NCBI GenBank assembly: GCA_965279255.1
Contig: OZ257146.1
Coordinates: 4,278,001 to 4,342,000 of the forward strand
From: CAMFLJ01 sp965279255
GTDB lineage: Bacteria > Actinomycetota > Acidimicrobiia > Acidimicrobiales > Acidimicrobilacustridaceae
DNA length: 64,000 nucleotides
Reading direction: 5' to 3'
The stretch's first letter is position 1, and each line of letters begins with the position of its first letter. Position numbers and translations under genes: made by a program. Shown here piece after piece: positions 8,822 to 17,503 of the stretch. Under the pieces are notes generated by a model, which was not told where the DNA came from, did not search any database, and saw only the letters and a list, made by a program, of their open reading frames with translations.

Positions 8822-9459
8822 TGGCCAGCGTGACGGTCAAGACCACCGCCGGCGCCGACGCCGGCACCATCGAGCTCGACGAGGCCACCTTCGGCATCGA
8901 GCCCAACGTCCCGGTCATGCACCAGGTCGTCACCGCCCAGCTCGCCGCCAAGCGAGCCGGCACCCAGAGCACCAAGACCCGCGCCGAGGTGCGTGGCGGC
9001 GGTGCCAAGCCCTGGAAGCAGAAGGGCACCGGTCGTGCCCGTCAGGGCTCGACCCGGTCCCCGCAGTGGATCGGTGGCGGTGTGGCGCTCGGCCCCAAGC
9101 CCCGCAGCTACGCCCAGAAGACCCCCAAGAAGATGATCAAGCTGGCGCTGCGCTCGGCCCTCTCGGACCGTGCAGCCGACGGCAAGGTCATCGTGGTCGA
9201 CGACTGGGGCTTCGACACCCCCTCGACCAAGGGTGCGGTGGCCGCTCTGGCCGCCCTCGGACTCGAGGGCCGCATCCTCGTGGTGCTCTCCCGCGACGAC
9301 GTCGGCGCCTGGAAGAGCTTCCGCAACCTCCAGAACGTCCACATCCTCGAAGCCGGTCACCTCAACACCTACGACGTGCTGGTGAACGACTACGTGGTGT
9401 TCACCCGATCCAACGTGCCGCCGGTCGCCCCGGTCGCCGAGGCGGAGGCAGCCAAGTGA
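8821..9459 (+). CDS. rplD: 50S ribosomal protein L4
   Basis: L4 lines the polypeptide exit tunnel and in some bacteria represses its own operon. The 212-residue product includes the tunnel-loop motif RAEVRGGGAKPWKQKGTGRARQG and a C-terminal half ending VAPVAEAEAAK. ATG 8821 shares its A with the rplC stop (TGATG); a GTG three bases earlier is the alternative. It overlaps rplW by four bases. Confidence 0.97.
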   Translation: MASVTVKTTAGADAGTIELDEATFGIEPNVPVMHQVVTAQLAAKRAGTQSTKTRAEVRGGGAKPWKQKGTGRARQGSTRSPQWIGGGVALGPKPRSYAQKTPKKMIKLALRSALSDRAADGKVIVVDDWGFDTPSTKGAVAALAALGLEGRILVVLSRDDVGAWKSFRNLQNVHILEAGHLNTYDVLVNDYVVFTRSNVPPVAPVAEAEAAK

Positions 9460-9746
9460 AGGACCCCCGCGACGTCATCATCAAGCCGGTCGTGAGCGAG
9501 AAGAGCTACGGCCTGCTCGACAGCAACGTCTACACCTTCGTCGTCCACCCGGACGCCTCCAAGCCGGAGATCCACGACGCCGTCGAGACCATCTTCGGTG
9601 TGCGTGTGCTCAAGGTGAACACGCTGAACCGCAACGGGAAGCGCAAGCGCAACCGCAAGACCGGCACCTTCGGCTCCCGTCCCGACACCAAGCGCGCCTT
9701 CGTCACCCTCGCCGACGGCGACCGTATCGAACTGTTCGAGGGGTAG
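9456..9746 (+). CDS. rplW: 50S ribosomal protein L23
   Basis: L23 sits at the tunnel exit and is the docking site for trigger factor and SRP. The 96-residue product starts KDPRDVIIKPVVSEKSYGLL and carries TFVVHPDASKPEIHDAVE and RKTGTFGSRPDTKRAFVTL, typical of the family. It starts with GTG at 9456, overlapping the rplD stop by four bases (GTGA). Confidence 0.97.
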   Translation: MKDPRDVIIKPVVSEKSYGLLDSNVYTFVVHPDASKPEIHDAVETIFGVRVLKVNTLNRNGKRKRNRKTGTFGSRPDTKRAFVTLADGDRIELFEG

Positions 9747-9750
9747 GACG

Positions 9751-10587
9751 ATGGCTCTTCGCAAGCGCAAGCCCACCAGCGCCGGCCGCCGGTTCCAGAC
9801 GGTCTCCGACTTCTCGGAGATCACCAAGACCACGCCCGAGCGCACCCTGCTGGCCCCCAAGACCAAGACGGGTGGCCGCAACAGCTACGGCCGCAAGACC
9901 GCCCGTCACAAGGGTGGCGGTCACAAGCAGCGGTACCGCATCGTCGACTTCCGTCGCGTCAAGGACGGCGTCCCCGCCACCGTCGCGGCGATCGAGTACG
10001 ACCCCAACCGCACCTGCCGCATCGCGCTGCTGCACTACCACGACGGCGAGAAGGCCTACATCCTCGCCCCGAAGGGCGTGCAGGTCGGCGACAAGCTCCA
10101 GAGCGGCCAGGGCAGCGACATCCGCCCCGGCAACGCCCTGCCGCTGCGCTACATCCCCGTCGGCACCGTCGTGCACAACGTCGAGCTCAAGCCCGGCGGC
10201 GGCGGCAAGATGGCCCGCAGCGCCGGCATGAGCATCCAGCTCGTGGCCAAGGAGGGCGACTACGCCACCCTGCGCCTCCCGAGCACCGAGATGCGCCGCG
10301 TCCCGATCGACTGCCGCGCCACGGTCGGCGAGGTCGGCAACTCCGAGCACGAGCTGATCAAGATCGGCAAGGCCGGACGTAACCGCTGGAAGGGCGTCAA
10401 GCCCCAGACCCGCGGTGTCGCCATGAACCCGGTCGACCACCCGCACGGCGGTGGCGAGGGCAAGACCTCCGGTGGTCGCCACCCGGTGTCGCCCTGGGGC
10501 AAGCCCGAGGGCCGCACCCGCGACAAGACCAAGCCGTCGCAGAAGCTCATCGTTCGTCGTCGCCGCACCCGCGGCTCGCGCCGCTAG
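9751..10587 (+). CDS. rplB: 50S ribosomal protein L2
   Basis: L2 is one of the most conserved 50S proteins; it links the subunits and supports the peptidyl-transferase centre. The product is 278 residues and includes GRKTARHKGGGHKQRYR, the MNPVDHPHGGGEG segment with the universally conserved histidine, and a basic C-terminus VRRRRTRGSRR. The length is normal. It follows rplW by four bases with the GAGGGGTAGGA stretch as ribosome site. Confidence 0.98.
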   Translation: MALRKRKPTSAGRRFQTVSDFSEITKTTPERTLLAPKTKTGGRNSYGRKTARHKGGGHKQRYRIVDFRRVKDGVPATVAAIEYDPNRTCRIALLHYHDGEKAYILAPKGVQVGDKLQSGQGSDIRPGNALPLRYIPVGTVVHNVELKPGGGGKMARSAGMSIQLVAKEGDYATLRLPSTEMRRVPIDCRATVGEVGNSEHELIKIGKAGRNRWKGVKPQTRGVAMNPVDHPHGGGEGKTSGGRHPVSPWGKPEGRTRDKTKPSQKLIVRRRRTRGSRR

Positions 10588-10601
10588 GGAGGGGGCCACC
10601 G

Positions 10602-10880
10602 ATGCCTCGCAGTCTGAAGAAGGGCCCGTTCGTCGACGACCACCTCTTGAAGAAGGTGGACACCCTCAACGAGCAGAACGAGAAGCGCGTCATCAAGACC
10701 TGGTCGCGCCGCTCCACGATCATCCCCGAGATGGTTGGCCACACCATCGCCGTGCACGACGGCCGCAAGCACGTCCCGGTGTACATCACCGAGTCGATGG
10801 TGGGTCACAAGCTGGGTGAGTTCGCTCCCACCCGGACCTTCAAGTTCCATGCCGGCCAAGAGAAGAAGGGCCGCCGCTGA
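10602..10880 (+). CDS. rpsS: 30S ribosomal protein S19
   Basis: S19 is in the 30S head and contacts S13 and the A-site tRNA region. The 92-residue product MPRSLKKGPFVDDHLLKKV...WSRRSTIIPEMVG...VYITESMVGHKLGEFAPTRTF is a textbook family member. It overlaps the next gene, rplV, by one base. Confidence 0.98.
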   Translation: MPRSLKKGPFVDDHLLKKVDTLNEQNEKRVIKTWSRRSTIIPEMVGHTIAVHDGRKHVPVYITESMVGHKLGEFAPTRTFKFHAGQEKKGRR

Positions 10881-11571
10881 TGGCCTTCGGTGTGAAGACC
10901 AACGAGCGCCCCGGCGTTCGCTCCCAGGTCAAGTACGTGCGTTCCTCGGCCTACAAGGCCCGTGAGATCCTCGATCTCATCCGGGGCCTTCCCGTGGCGC
11001 GGGCGCTCGAGGTCCTCGAGCTCGCCGAGCGTGACATCGCCCGGACGATCCTCAAGTGCCTCGAGTCGGCCATCGCCAACGCCGAGCACAACAACGCCAT
11101 CCCCGCCGACGAGCTGTTCGTGTCGGCCTGCTACGCCGACGAGGGCCCGACGCTCAAGCGCTGGCGCCCCCGTGCCCGTGGCCGTGCGACCCGCATCCGC
11201 AAGCGCACCTGCCACATCACCGTCATCGTGAGCCGCCTCTCCACCGAGGACCTCGAGGCCCTGCGCACCCGTGAGGCCGCCAGTGGCCGCGCCGGTGGCG
11301 GCCGTGCCGCCGCCGAGGCCCGCCGTGAGCGCGTCGCCCGCAGCCGTTCGGCCAAGGCCGAGCGCAAGGCCGAGGCCGAGCACGACCACGATCACGACCA
11401 CGATCACGACCACGATCACGACCACGACGAGGTCGCCCCGGCCGAGGCCGAGGTCGAGCTCGAGGCCAACGAAGCCGACCTGGCCGAGCAGGCCGAGCCG
11501 GTCGAGGCCGAGGCCAGCGCCGCCGAGGAACAGGCTGACGCCGCTGCCGAGGCCGAAGGGAAGGAAGACTG

Positions 11572-11572
<1 letters not shown>
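10880..11572 (+). CDS. rplV: 50S ribosomal protein L22 with long His-Asp and acidic C-terminal extension
   Basis: Residues 1-115 are ordinary L22 (RPGVRSQVKYVRSSAYKAREI, TLKRWRPRARGRATRIRKRTCHITVIV), which lines the exit tunnel with L4. The protein is 230 residues where 110-130 is usual. The extra ~115 residues run Ala/Arg/Lys-rich (to residue ~167), then eight consecutive His-Asp pairs (residues 168-183), then an Ala/Glu/Val-rich tail ending GKED. The His-Asp run could bind divalent metal (inference). It starts with ATG on the rpsS stop and overlaps rpsC by one base, so the tail is genuinely in frame. Confidence 0.96.
11381..11428 (+). repeat. 12-bp tandem repeat encoding (His-Asp)8 in rplV
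   Basis: Four tandem copies of a 12-base unit (CACGACCACGAT, the last copy ending GAC) encode eight His-Asp pairs. Unit length and near-identity point to slippage or recombination-driven expansion. Confidence 0.9.
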
Positions 11573-12492
<920 letters not shown>

Positions 12493-12494
12493 CC

Positions 12495-12911
12495 ATGTTG
12501 ATGCCCAAGAAGGTCAAGCACCGCAAGCAGCAGCGCGGTCGCACGCAGGGACAGGCCAAGGGTGGCACCGAGGTCACCTTCGGTGACTACGGCATCCAGG
12601 CCCTCGAGCCGGGCTGGATCACCGCCCGCCAGATCGAGGCCGCCCGTATCGCCATGACCCGCCACATCAAGCGCGGTGGCAAGGTCTGGATCAACGTCTT
12701 CCCGCACAAGCCCGTCACGCAGAAGCCGGCCGAGACCCGCATGGGCTCCGGCAAGGGCAACCCGGAGCGCTGGGTCGCCGTCGTGAAGCCGGGCCGCGTG
12801 CTGTTCGAGCTGTCCTACAACGACCCGGTCGTCGCCCGTGAGGCCATCGACCGGGCCATCCAGAAGCTGCCGATCAAGGCTCGCTTCGTCGTCCGGGAGG
12901 AGGGTTTCTGA
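12495..12911 (+). CDS. rplP: 50S ribosomal protein L16
   Basis: L16 organises the A-site side of the 50S subunit. The 138-residue product reads MPKKVKHRKQQRGRTQG, then ARIAMTRHIKRGGKVWINVFP, RMGSGKGNPERWVAVVKPGR and KLPIKARFVVR, all diagnostic. ATG 12495 is used; an in-frame ATG at 12501 would remove two residues. It overlaps rpmC by one base. Confidence 0.97.
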   Translation: MLMPKKVKHRKQQRGRTQGQAKGGTEVTFGDYGIQALEPGWITARQIEAARIAMTRHIKRGGKVWINVFPHKPVTQKPAETRMGSGKGNPERWVAVVKPGRVLFELSYNDPVVAREAIDRAIQKLPIKARFVVREEGF

Positions 12912-13144
12912 TGGCCAAGACCAAGGAGTCCCTCCGGGACGCGAGCGACAGCGAGCTGCTCGACAAGCTGGCCGACGCGAAGGAAGAGCTGTTCAACCTC
13001 CGCTTCCAGCACGTCACCGGCCAGCTCGACAATTCCGCACGGCTCGGTGCCGTGCGCAAGCAGGTCGCTCGCGTCAACACCGAGTTGCGTGAGCGTGAGA
13101 TCGCCGCAGCCGACGCGCTGGCGGCCGACGAGGAGACCGCGTGA
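12911..13144 (+). CDS. rpmC: 50S ribosomal protein L29
   Basis: L29 is a small helical-hairpin protein beside L23 at the tunnel exit. The 77 residues include SDSELLDKLADAKEELFNLRFQHVTGQLDNSARLGAVRK, matching the family. A short acidic tail (ADALAADEETA) follows the usual end. It starts on the rplP stop codon and its own stop overlaps rpsQ. Confidence 0.96.
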   Translation: MAKTKESLRDASDSELLDKLADAKEELFNLRFQHVTGQLDNSARLGAVRKQVARVNTELREREIAAADALAADEETA

Positions 13145-13428
13145 TGGCTGACGAGACTGCGGCCACCGAAGAGACCCGGGCCAACCCGCGCAAGGTGCGT
13201 GAAGGCACGGTCGTCTCGACGAGCATGGACAAGACGGCCGTCGTGGCCGTCACCGACCGGGTGCGCCACCCCCGCTACAACAAGACGGTCCAGCGCACCA
13301 ACAAGCTCTACGTCCACGACGAGGCCAACGACCTCAACGTCGGCGACAAGGTGCGCATCCAGGAGACCCGCCCGCTCTCGAAGCTGAAGCGCTGGCGCCT
13401 GGTCGACGTGTTGGAGCGTGCCCGATGA
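13144..13428 (+). CDS. rpsQ: 30S ribosomal protein S17
   Basis: S17 is an OB-fold protein of the 30S body. The 94-residue product has the family signature GTVVSTSMDKTAVVAVTDRVRHPRYNKTVQRTNKLYVHDE and GDKVRIQETRPLSKLKRWRLV. A short acidic N-terminal leader of ~14 residues precedes it. ATG 13144 overlaps the rpmC stop; GTG 13141 is an alternative. It overlaps rplN by four bases (ATGA). Confidence 0.97.
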   Translation: MADETAATEETRANPRKVREGTVVSTSMDKTAVVAVTDRVRHPRYNKTVQRTNKLYVHDEANDLNVGDKVRIQETRPLSKLKRWRLVDVLERAR

Positions 13429-13793
13429 TCCAGCAGGAATCGCGACTGCGCGTGGCTGACAACAGCGGTGCCAAGGAAGTCCTCTGCATCAAGGTGCTCG
13501 GGGGCTCCAAGCGGCGCTACGCCTCGATCGGCGACGTCTTCGTCGCCACGGTCAAGGACGCCATCCCCGGCGCCTCGGTGAAGAAGGGCGACGTCGTCAA
13601 GTGCGTCGTCGTCCGCGTGAAGAAGGAGAAGCGTCGTCCGGACGGCTCCTACATCCGCTTCGACGAGAACGCCGCAGTCCTCATCAACGACAACATGCAG
13701 CCCCGTGGCACCCGCATCTTCGGGCCGGTGGGGCGCGAGCTGCGCGACAAGAAGTTCATGCGCATCGTCTCGCTGGCACCGGAGGTGCTGTGA
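13425..13793 (+). CDS. rplN: 50S ribosomal protein L14
   Basis: L14 forms an intersubunit bridge and is the binding site of the silencing factor RsfS. The 122 residues are MIQQESRLRVADNSGAKEV, VKKGDVVKCVVVRVKKEKRRPDGSYIRFDENAAVLIN and RGTRIFGPVGRELRDKKFM, typical and full length. The start overlaps rpsQ by four bases and the stop overlaps rplX by one. Confidence 0.98.
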   Translation: MIQQESRLRVADNSGAKEVLCIKVLGGSKRRYASIGDVFVATVKDAIPGASVKKGDVVKCVVVRVKKEKRRPDGSYIRFDENAAVLINDNMQPRGTRIFGPVGRELRDKKFMRIVSLAPEVL

Positions 13794-14104
13794 TGAAGAT
13801 CCGCAAGGGCGATCGCGTCCAGGTGCTCACCGGCAAGGACCGGGGCAAGACCGGCACCGTCACCCGGGCCTACCCCGAACGGGGTCGGGTCATCGTGGAC
13901 GGTGTCAACATCGCCAAGAAGCACCAGAAGCCGACCAGCCAGACCAACACCGGCGGCATCATCGACAAGGAGATGCCGATCGCCGTGGCCAACGTCGCCA
14001 TCATCTGCAGCTCCTGTGGCAAGCCGACCCGCATCGGCTACCGCTTCGAGCCCGACGGCACGAAGGTCCGCATCTGCCGCAAGTGCGAGGGGGACCTCTC
14101 GTGA
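13793..14104 (+). CDS. rplX: 50S ribosomal protein L24 with Cys4 zinc-ribbon-like C-terminus
   Basis: L24 is an early 50S assembly protein with a KOW motif (KGDRVQVLTGKDRGKTGTV). The 103-residue product ends with CSSCGKPTRIGYRF and CRKC, a CxxC...CxxC pair that probably binds zinc, as in many bacterial L24 proteins. It starts on the rplN stop (TGATG) and overlaps rplE by four bases. Confidence 0.97.
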   Translation: MKIRKGDRVQVLTGKDRGKTGTVTRAYPERGRVIVDGVNIAKKHQKPTSQTNTGGIIDKEMPIAVANVAIICSSCGKPTRIGYRFEPDGTKVRICRKCEGDLS

Positions 14105-14673
14105 CCACCGCGACCACCACCGTGCCGCGCCTCAAGACCCGGTACAACGACGAGATCCGCGCCGCCCTCAAGGACGAGCTCGGCCTCGAGAACATCATGC
14201 AGGTCCCCCGCTTCGAGAAGATCGTCATCAACTCGGGCGTCGGGGCGGCCCTCGGCCAGCAGTCGCTGCTCGACGGTGCCGTCCGGGACCTCGAGCTGAT
14301 CACCGGCCAGAAGGTCGTCATCACCAAGGCCAAGAAGTCCATCGCCGGCTTCAAGCTGCGTGAGGGCAACCCCATCGGCGTGAAGGTCACCCTCCGGGGC
14401 GATCGCATGTGGGAGTTCTTCGACCGCCTGATCAGCCTGGCGATCCCCCGCATCCGTGACTTCCGGGGGCTCAACCCCAAGTCGTTCGACGGCCGCGGCA
14501 ACTACACCTTCGGCGTCAGCGAGCAGCTGATGTTCCCGGAGATCGATTACGACAAGGTCGACGTCCCCCGTGGCTTCGACATCACGATCGTGACGACGGC
14601 TCGTACCAATGCCGAGGGCAAGGCCCTGCTCGATGCCTTCGGCTTCCCGTTCAAGCGTGAGGGGCAGCAGTAA
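14101..14673 (+). CDS. rplE: 50S ribosomal protein L5
   Basis: L5 binds 5S rRNA with L18 and contacts P-site tRNA. The 190-residue product contains LENIMQVPRFEKIVINSGVG, TGQKVVITKAKKSIAGFKLREG and GRGNYTFGVSEQLMFPEIDYD. It starts with GTG at 14101, overlapping the rplX stop by four bases. The first seven residues are Thr-rich and not conserved in the family. Confidence 0.97.
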   Translation: MTTATTTVPRLKTRYNDEIRAALKDELGLENIMQVPRFEKIVINSGVGAALGQQSLLDGAVRDLELITGQKVVITKAKKSIAGFKLREGNPIGVKVTLRGDRMWEFFDRLISLAIPRIRDFRGLNPKSFDGRGNYTFGVSEQLMFPEIDYDKVDVPRGFDITIVTTARTNAEGKALLDAFGFPFKREGQQ

Positions 14674-14858
14674 TGGCCAAGAAGGCGCTCATCAACAAGC
14701 AGCAGCGCACCCCCAAGTTCAAGGTGCGGGGTTACACCCGTTGCCAGCGCTGCGGCCGGCCCCACGCCGTGTACCGCAAGTTCCTCCTGTGCCGCGTGTG
14801 TCTCCGCGAGCTCGGGCATGCCGGGGAGATCCCCGGGCTCAAGAAGGCCAGCTGGTGA
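14673..14858 (+). CDS. rpsZ: 30S ribosomal protein S14 type Z
   Basis: This is the short zinc-binding (C+) form of S14, 61 residues. CQRCGRPH and CRVC provide four cysteines, and RPHAVYRKFLLCRVCLRELGHAGEIPG is diagnostic. It is an assembly protein of the 30S head. It begins on the rplE stop codon. Organisms with this form often hold a zinc-free paralogue elsewhere under zinc control; none is visible in this window. Confidence 0.97.
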   Translation: MAKKALINKQQRTPKFKVRGYTRCQRCGRPHAVYRKFLLCRVCLRELGHAGEIPGLKKASW

Positions 14859-14872
14859 GGGGAACGATCTAA

Positions 14873-15277
14873 ATGACAATGACCGATCCCATCGCCGACA
14901 TGCTCACCCGCATCCGCAACGCCAACACGGCGATGCATGACGAGGTCCGCATGCCTTCCTCCAAGGTCAAGGAGGCTCTCGCTCAGCTGCTCCTCAAGGA
15001 GGGCTACATCGAGAGCTTCGAGGTGGCCGACGCAACCGACCGTCCGGGCCGCGTCCTCACCGTGACCATGAAGTACTCGCCCGAGCGCAAGCGCGTGATC
15101 TCCGGGGTCAAGCGCGTGTCCAAGCCGGGTCTGCGTGTGTACACCAAGGCCGACAAGATCCCTCGGGTTCTCGGCGGTCTCGGTGTCGCTGTCCTGTCCA
15201 CCAGCCAGGGGCTCATGACCGACCGTGAGGCGCGCAAGCGTCGCATGGGCGGCGAGATCCTCTGCTTCGTCTGGTAG
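14873..15277 (+). CDS. rpsH: 30S ribosomal protein S8
   Basis: S8 binds the central domain of 16S rRNA and is the spc-operon repressor in E. coli. The 134-residue product has DPIADMLTRIRNANTAMHDEV, SSKVKEALAQLLLKEGYI and the terminal GLMTDREARKRRMGGEILCFVW. ATG 14873 is ten bases after GAGGGGA; the alternative ATG 14879 drops two residues but has poorer spacing. Confidence 0.97.
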   Translation: MTMTDPIADMLTRIRNANTAMHDEVRMPSSKVKEALAQLLLKEGYIESFEVADATDRPGRVLTVTMKYSPERKRVISGVKRVSKPGLRVYTKADKIPRVLGGLGVAVLSTSQGLMTDREARKRRMGGEILCFVW

Positions 15278-15286
15278 GAGGCCCCA

Positions 15287-15826
15287 ATGTCTCGAGTTGG
15301 GCGCGCACCCATCAACCTCCCGAGCGGCGTGGACGTCTCCATCGCCGGCTCGCACATCACCGTCAAGGGCCCGAAGGGCACGCTCGAGCGTGACATCCCG
15401 GGCGAGATCACGGTCCGCAACGACGAGGGCGTCCTCGTCGTCGAGCGGCCCAACGACGAGCGTCAGAACCGTGCCCTGCACGGCCTGGTCCGCTCGCTGG
15501 TCAACAACATGGTCGTCGGCGTCTCCGAGGGCTTCCGCAAGGACCTCGACATCGTCGGCGTCGGCTACCGCGCCACCGCCAAGGGTGACAACAAGCTCGA
15601 GCTCGCGCTCGGCTTCAGCCACCCGGTGTCGGTCGAAGCTCCCGCCGGTGTGACCTTCGAGGTCGCCAGCCCGACCACCATCGGCGTGGTCGGCATCGAC
15701 AAGGAAGCCGTCGGCCAGGTCGCGGCCAACATCCGCAAGATCCGGAAGCCGGAGCCCTACAAGGGCAAGGGCGTGCGGTACCGCGACGAGCGCGTGGTCC
15801 GCAAGGCCGGCAAGGCCGGGAAGTAG
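15287..15826 (+). CDS. rplF: 50S ribosomal protein L6
   Basis: L6 lies near the GTPase-associated centre. The 179-residue product starts MSRVGRAPINLPSGVDVSI and contains VKGPKGTLERDI, VGYRATAKG and the C-terminal signature KEAVGQVAANIRKIRKPEPYKGKGVRY. The ATG follows a clear AGGAGG. It is one of the few genes in this block with a real spacer (nine bases) before it. Confidence 0.98.
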   Translation: MSRVGRAPINLPSGVDVSIAGSHITVKGPKGTLERDIPGEITVRNDEGVLVVERPNDERQNRALHGLVRSLVNNMVVGVSEGFRKDLDIVGVGYRATAKGDNKLELALGFSHPVSVEAPAGVTFEVASPTTIGVVGIDKEAVGQVAANIRKIRKPEPYKGKGVRYRDERVVRKAGKAGK

Positions 15827-15831
15827 GGAAG

Positions 15832-16197
15832 ATGAGCGACAGCGCGAAGCAGAAGCGAGACGCCCGCATCCGGCGCCACCGCCGCGTGCGCAAGACGGTG
15901 CGCGGCACCGCCGAGCGTCCCCGCCTGGCCGTGTTCCGGTCCAACCGGCACATCGCCGCCCAGGTGATCGACGACGTGACCGGCCGCACCCTGGCCGCCG
16001 CGTCCACCATCGAGACCGACATCGGCTCCGACGGCACGAGCAACGCCGCCGCCGCCACCGAGGTCGGCAAGCTCCTCGCCGAGCGGGCCAAGGCCGCCGG
16101 TGTCGAGAAGGTCGTGTTCGACCGCGGTGGGAACCAGTACCACGGCCGGGTGGCCGCGGTTGCAGATGCCGCCCGAGAAGCCGGACTGGAGTTCTGA
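15832..16197 (+). CDS. rplR: 50S ribosomal protein L18
   Basis: L18 carries 5S rRNA into the 50S subunit. The 121 residues include RHRRVRKTVRGTAERPRLAVFRSNRHIAAQVIDD and a C-terminal VVFDRGGNQYHGRVAAVADAAREAGLEF, both family signatures. It overlaps rpsE by one base. Confidence 0.97.
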   Translation: MSDSAKQKRDARIRRHRRVRKTVRGTAERPRLAVFRSNRHIAAQVIDDVTGRTLAAASTIETDIGSDGTSNAAAATEVGKLLAERAKAAGVEKVVFDRGGNQYHGRVAAVADAAREAGLEF

Positions 16198-16760
16198 TGG
16201 CCCCCAACATCGACGCCCTCGCCCTGCGCGAGTCCCGCGTGATCAACATCAACCGCGTGGCCAAGGTGGTCAAGGGCGGCCGTCGCTTCTCGTTCACCGC
16301 CCTCGTGGTGATCGGCGACGGCGCCGGTCACGTCGGGCTCGGCTACGGCAAGGCCAAGGAGGTGCCCCTCGCCATCCAGAAGGGCACCGAGGAGGCTCGC
16401 AAGAACCTCTTCGCCGTCCCGCTGGCCGGCAGCACCGTCACCCACCCGATCATCGGCCGCATGGGTGCGGGCCGCGTGCTGATCAAGCCCGCCGCCCCCG
16501 GTACCGGCGTCATCGCCGGTGGCGCCGCCCGTGCCATCCTCGAAGAGGCCGGCATCCACGACGTGCTCTGCAAGTCGCTCGGCTCCTCGAACCACATCAA
16601 CGTCGCCCGGGCCACCATCGCCGGGCTCAAGGAGCTCAAGCGCCCCGACGAGATCGCCCGCCTGCGCGGCCTCTCGCCGGAGGAGTTCGTGCCCAAGGGC
16701 CTCCTCGAGGCCTACAAGGAGTCCGAGCGCGGGCCCCACGTCCCCACTGAGGTGGCGTGA
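16197..16760 (+). CDS. rpsE: 30S ribosomal protein S5
   Basis: S5 helps control fidelity and forms part of the mRNA entrance. The 187-residue product contains RVAKVVKGGRRFSFTALVVIGDG, GLGYGKAKEVPLAIQKGTEEA and GGAARAILEEAGIHDVLCKSLGS. The N-terminal MAPNIDALALRESRVIN is slightly longer than minimal. It starts on the rplR stop and overlaps rpmD. Confidence 0.98.
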   Translation: MAPNIDALALRESRVININRVAKVVKGGRRFSFTALVVIGDGAGHVGLGYGKAKEVPLAIQKGTEEARKNLFAVPLAGSTVTHPIIGRMGAGRVLIKPAAPGTGVIAGGAARAILEEAGIHDVLCKSLGSSNHINVARATIAGLKELKRPDEIARLRGLSPEEFVPKGLLEAYKESERGPHVPTEVA

Positions 16761-16966
16761 TGACCGAGCTCAAGGTCACCCAGGTCAAGTCGGCCATCGG
16801 CACCAAGCCCAAGACCCGCGGCACGCTGCGGGCCCTCGGCCTGCGTGGCATCGGCAAGACCAACACCCTTCCCGACCGTCCCGAGATCCGCGGCATGATC
16901 GCTCGTGTCCCGCACCTCGTGACCGTCGAAGAGGTCGACGGCTCCGCCGCCGCCTCCGAGAAGTAG
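16760..16966 (+). CDS. rpmD: 50S ribosomal protein L30
   Basis: A 68-residue L30: LKVTQVKSAIGTKPKTRGTLRALGLRGIGKTNTLPDRPEIRGMIARVPHLVTVEEVD matches the family along its length, with a short Ser/Ala/Glu tail. ATG 16760 shares a base with the rpsE stop; a GTG at 16757 is a less likely start. Confidence 0.96.
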   Translation: MTELKVTQVKSAIGTKPKTRGTLRALGLRGIGKTNTLPDRPEIRGMIARVPHLVTVEEVDGSAAASEK

Positions 16967-16979
16967 CGAGGACGAGACG

Positions 16980-17468
16980 ATGAAGATCCACGATCTCAAG
17001 CCCGCTGAGGGCTCGAACCGCCGCCGCAAGCGCGTCGGTCGCGGCATCGGCGGCAAGGGCGGCAAGACCGCAGGCCGCGGCACCAAGGGCCAGGCGGCCC
17101 GCGGGTCCATCCCCGTCGGCTTCGAGGGTGGTCAGCTGCCCCTCGCCATGCGGGTCCCGAAGCTCCGCGGCTTCAACAACCCCTTCCGGGTCGAGTACCA
17201 GGCCCTGAACCTCGACGTCATCGATGCCACCGGCCTCGACGCCGTCGATCCCGAGATCCTGCACAGCAAGGGCCTCACCCACAAGGGTGCCCACGTGAAG
17301 GTCCTCGGCCGGGGTCAGATCACCCGCGCCGTGGCCGTCAAGGCCCACGGGTTCTCCAAGTCGGCCGAGGCAGCCATCATCGCCGCCGGCGGTAGTGTCG
17401 AGGTCCTGCCCCTGCCGTGGGGCGACCGTCGTCCGCCCGTCAAGGGCAACCACCTCACGAACCGCTAG
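16980..17468 (+). CDS. rplO: 50S ribosomal protein L15
   Basis: L15 is a late-assembly protein of the 50S core. The 162 residues include MKIHDLKPAEGSNRRRKRVGRGIGGKGGKTAGRGTKGQ (the glycine-rich rRNA-threading arm) and FEGGQLPLAMRVPKLRGF. The C-terminal globular domain ends DRRPPVKGNHLTNR. secY follows 35 bases later. Confidence 0.97.
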   Translation: MKIHDLKPAEGSNRRRKRVGRGIGGKGGKTAGRGTKGQAARGSIPVGFEGGQLPLAMRVPKLRGFNNPFRVEYQALNLDVIDATGLDAVDPEILHSKGLTHKGAHVKVLGRGQITRAVAVKAHGFSKSAEAAIIAAGGSVEVLPLPWGDRRPPVKGNHLTNR

Positions 17469-17503
17469 GTCGACACGCCGCCCGGCGCACAGGAGCCAGC
17501 TCG

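Noticed and set aside
11381..11428. Frameshifted fusion of L22 with a metal-transport protein
   Set aside because: The frame is continuous, the repeat is an internal 12-bp expansion, and the following residues do not resemble a transporter.
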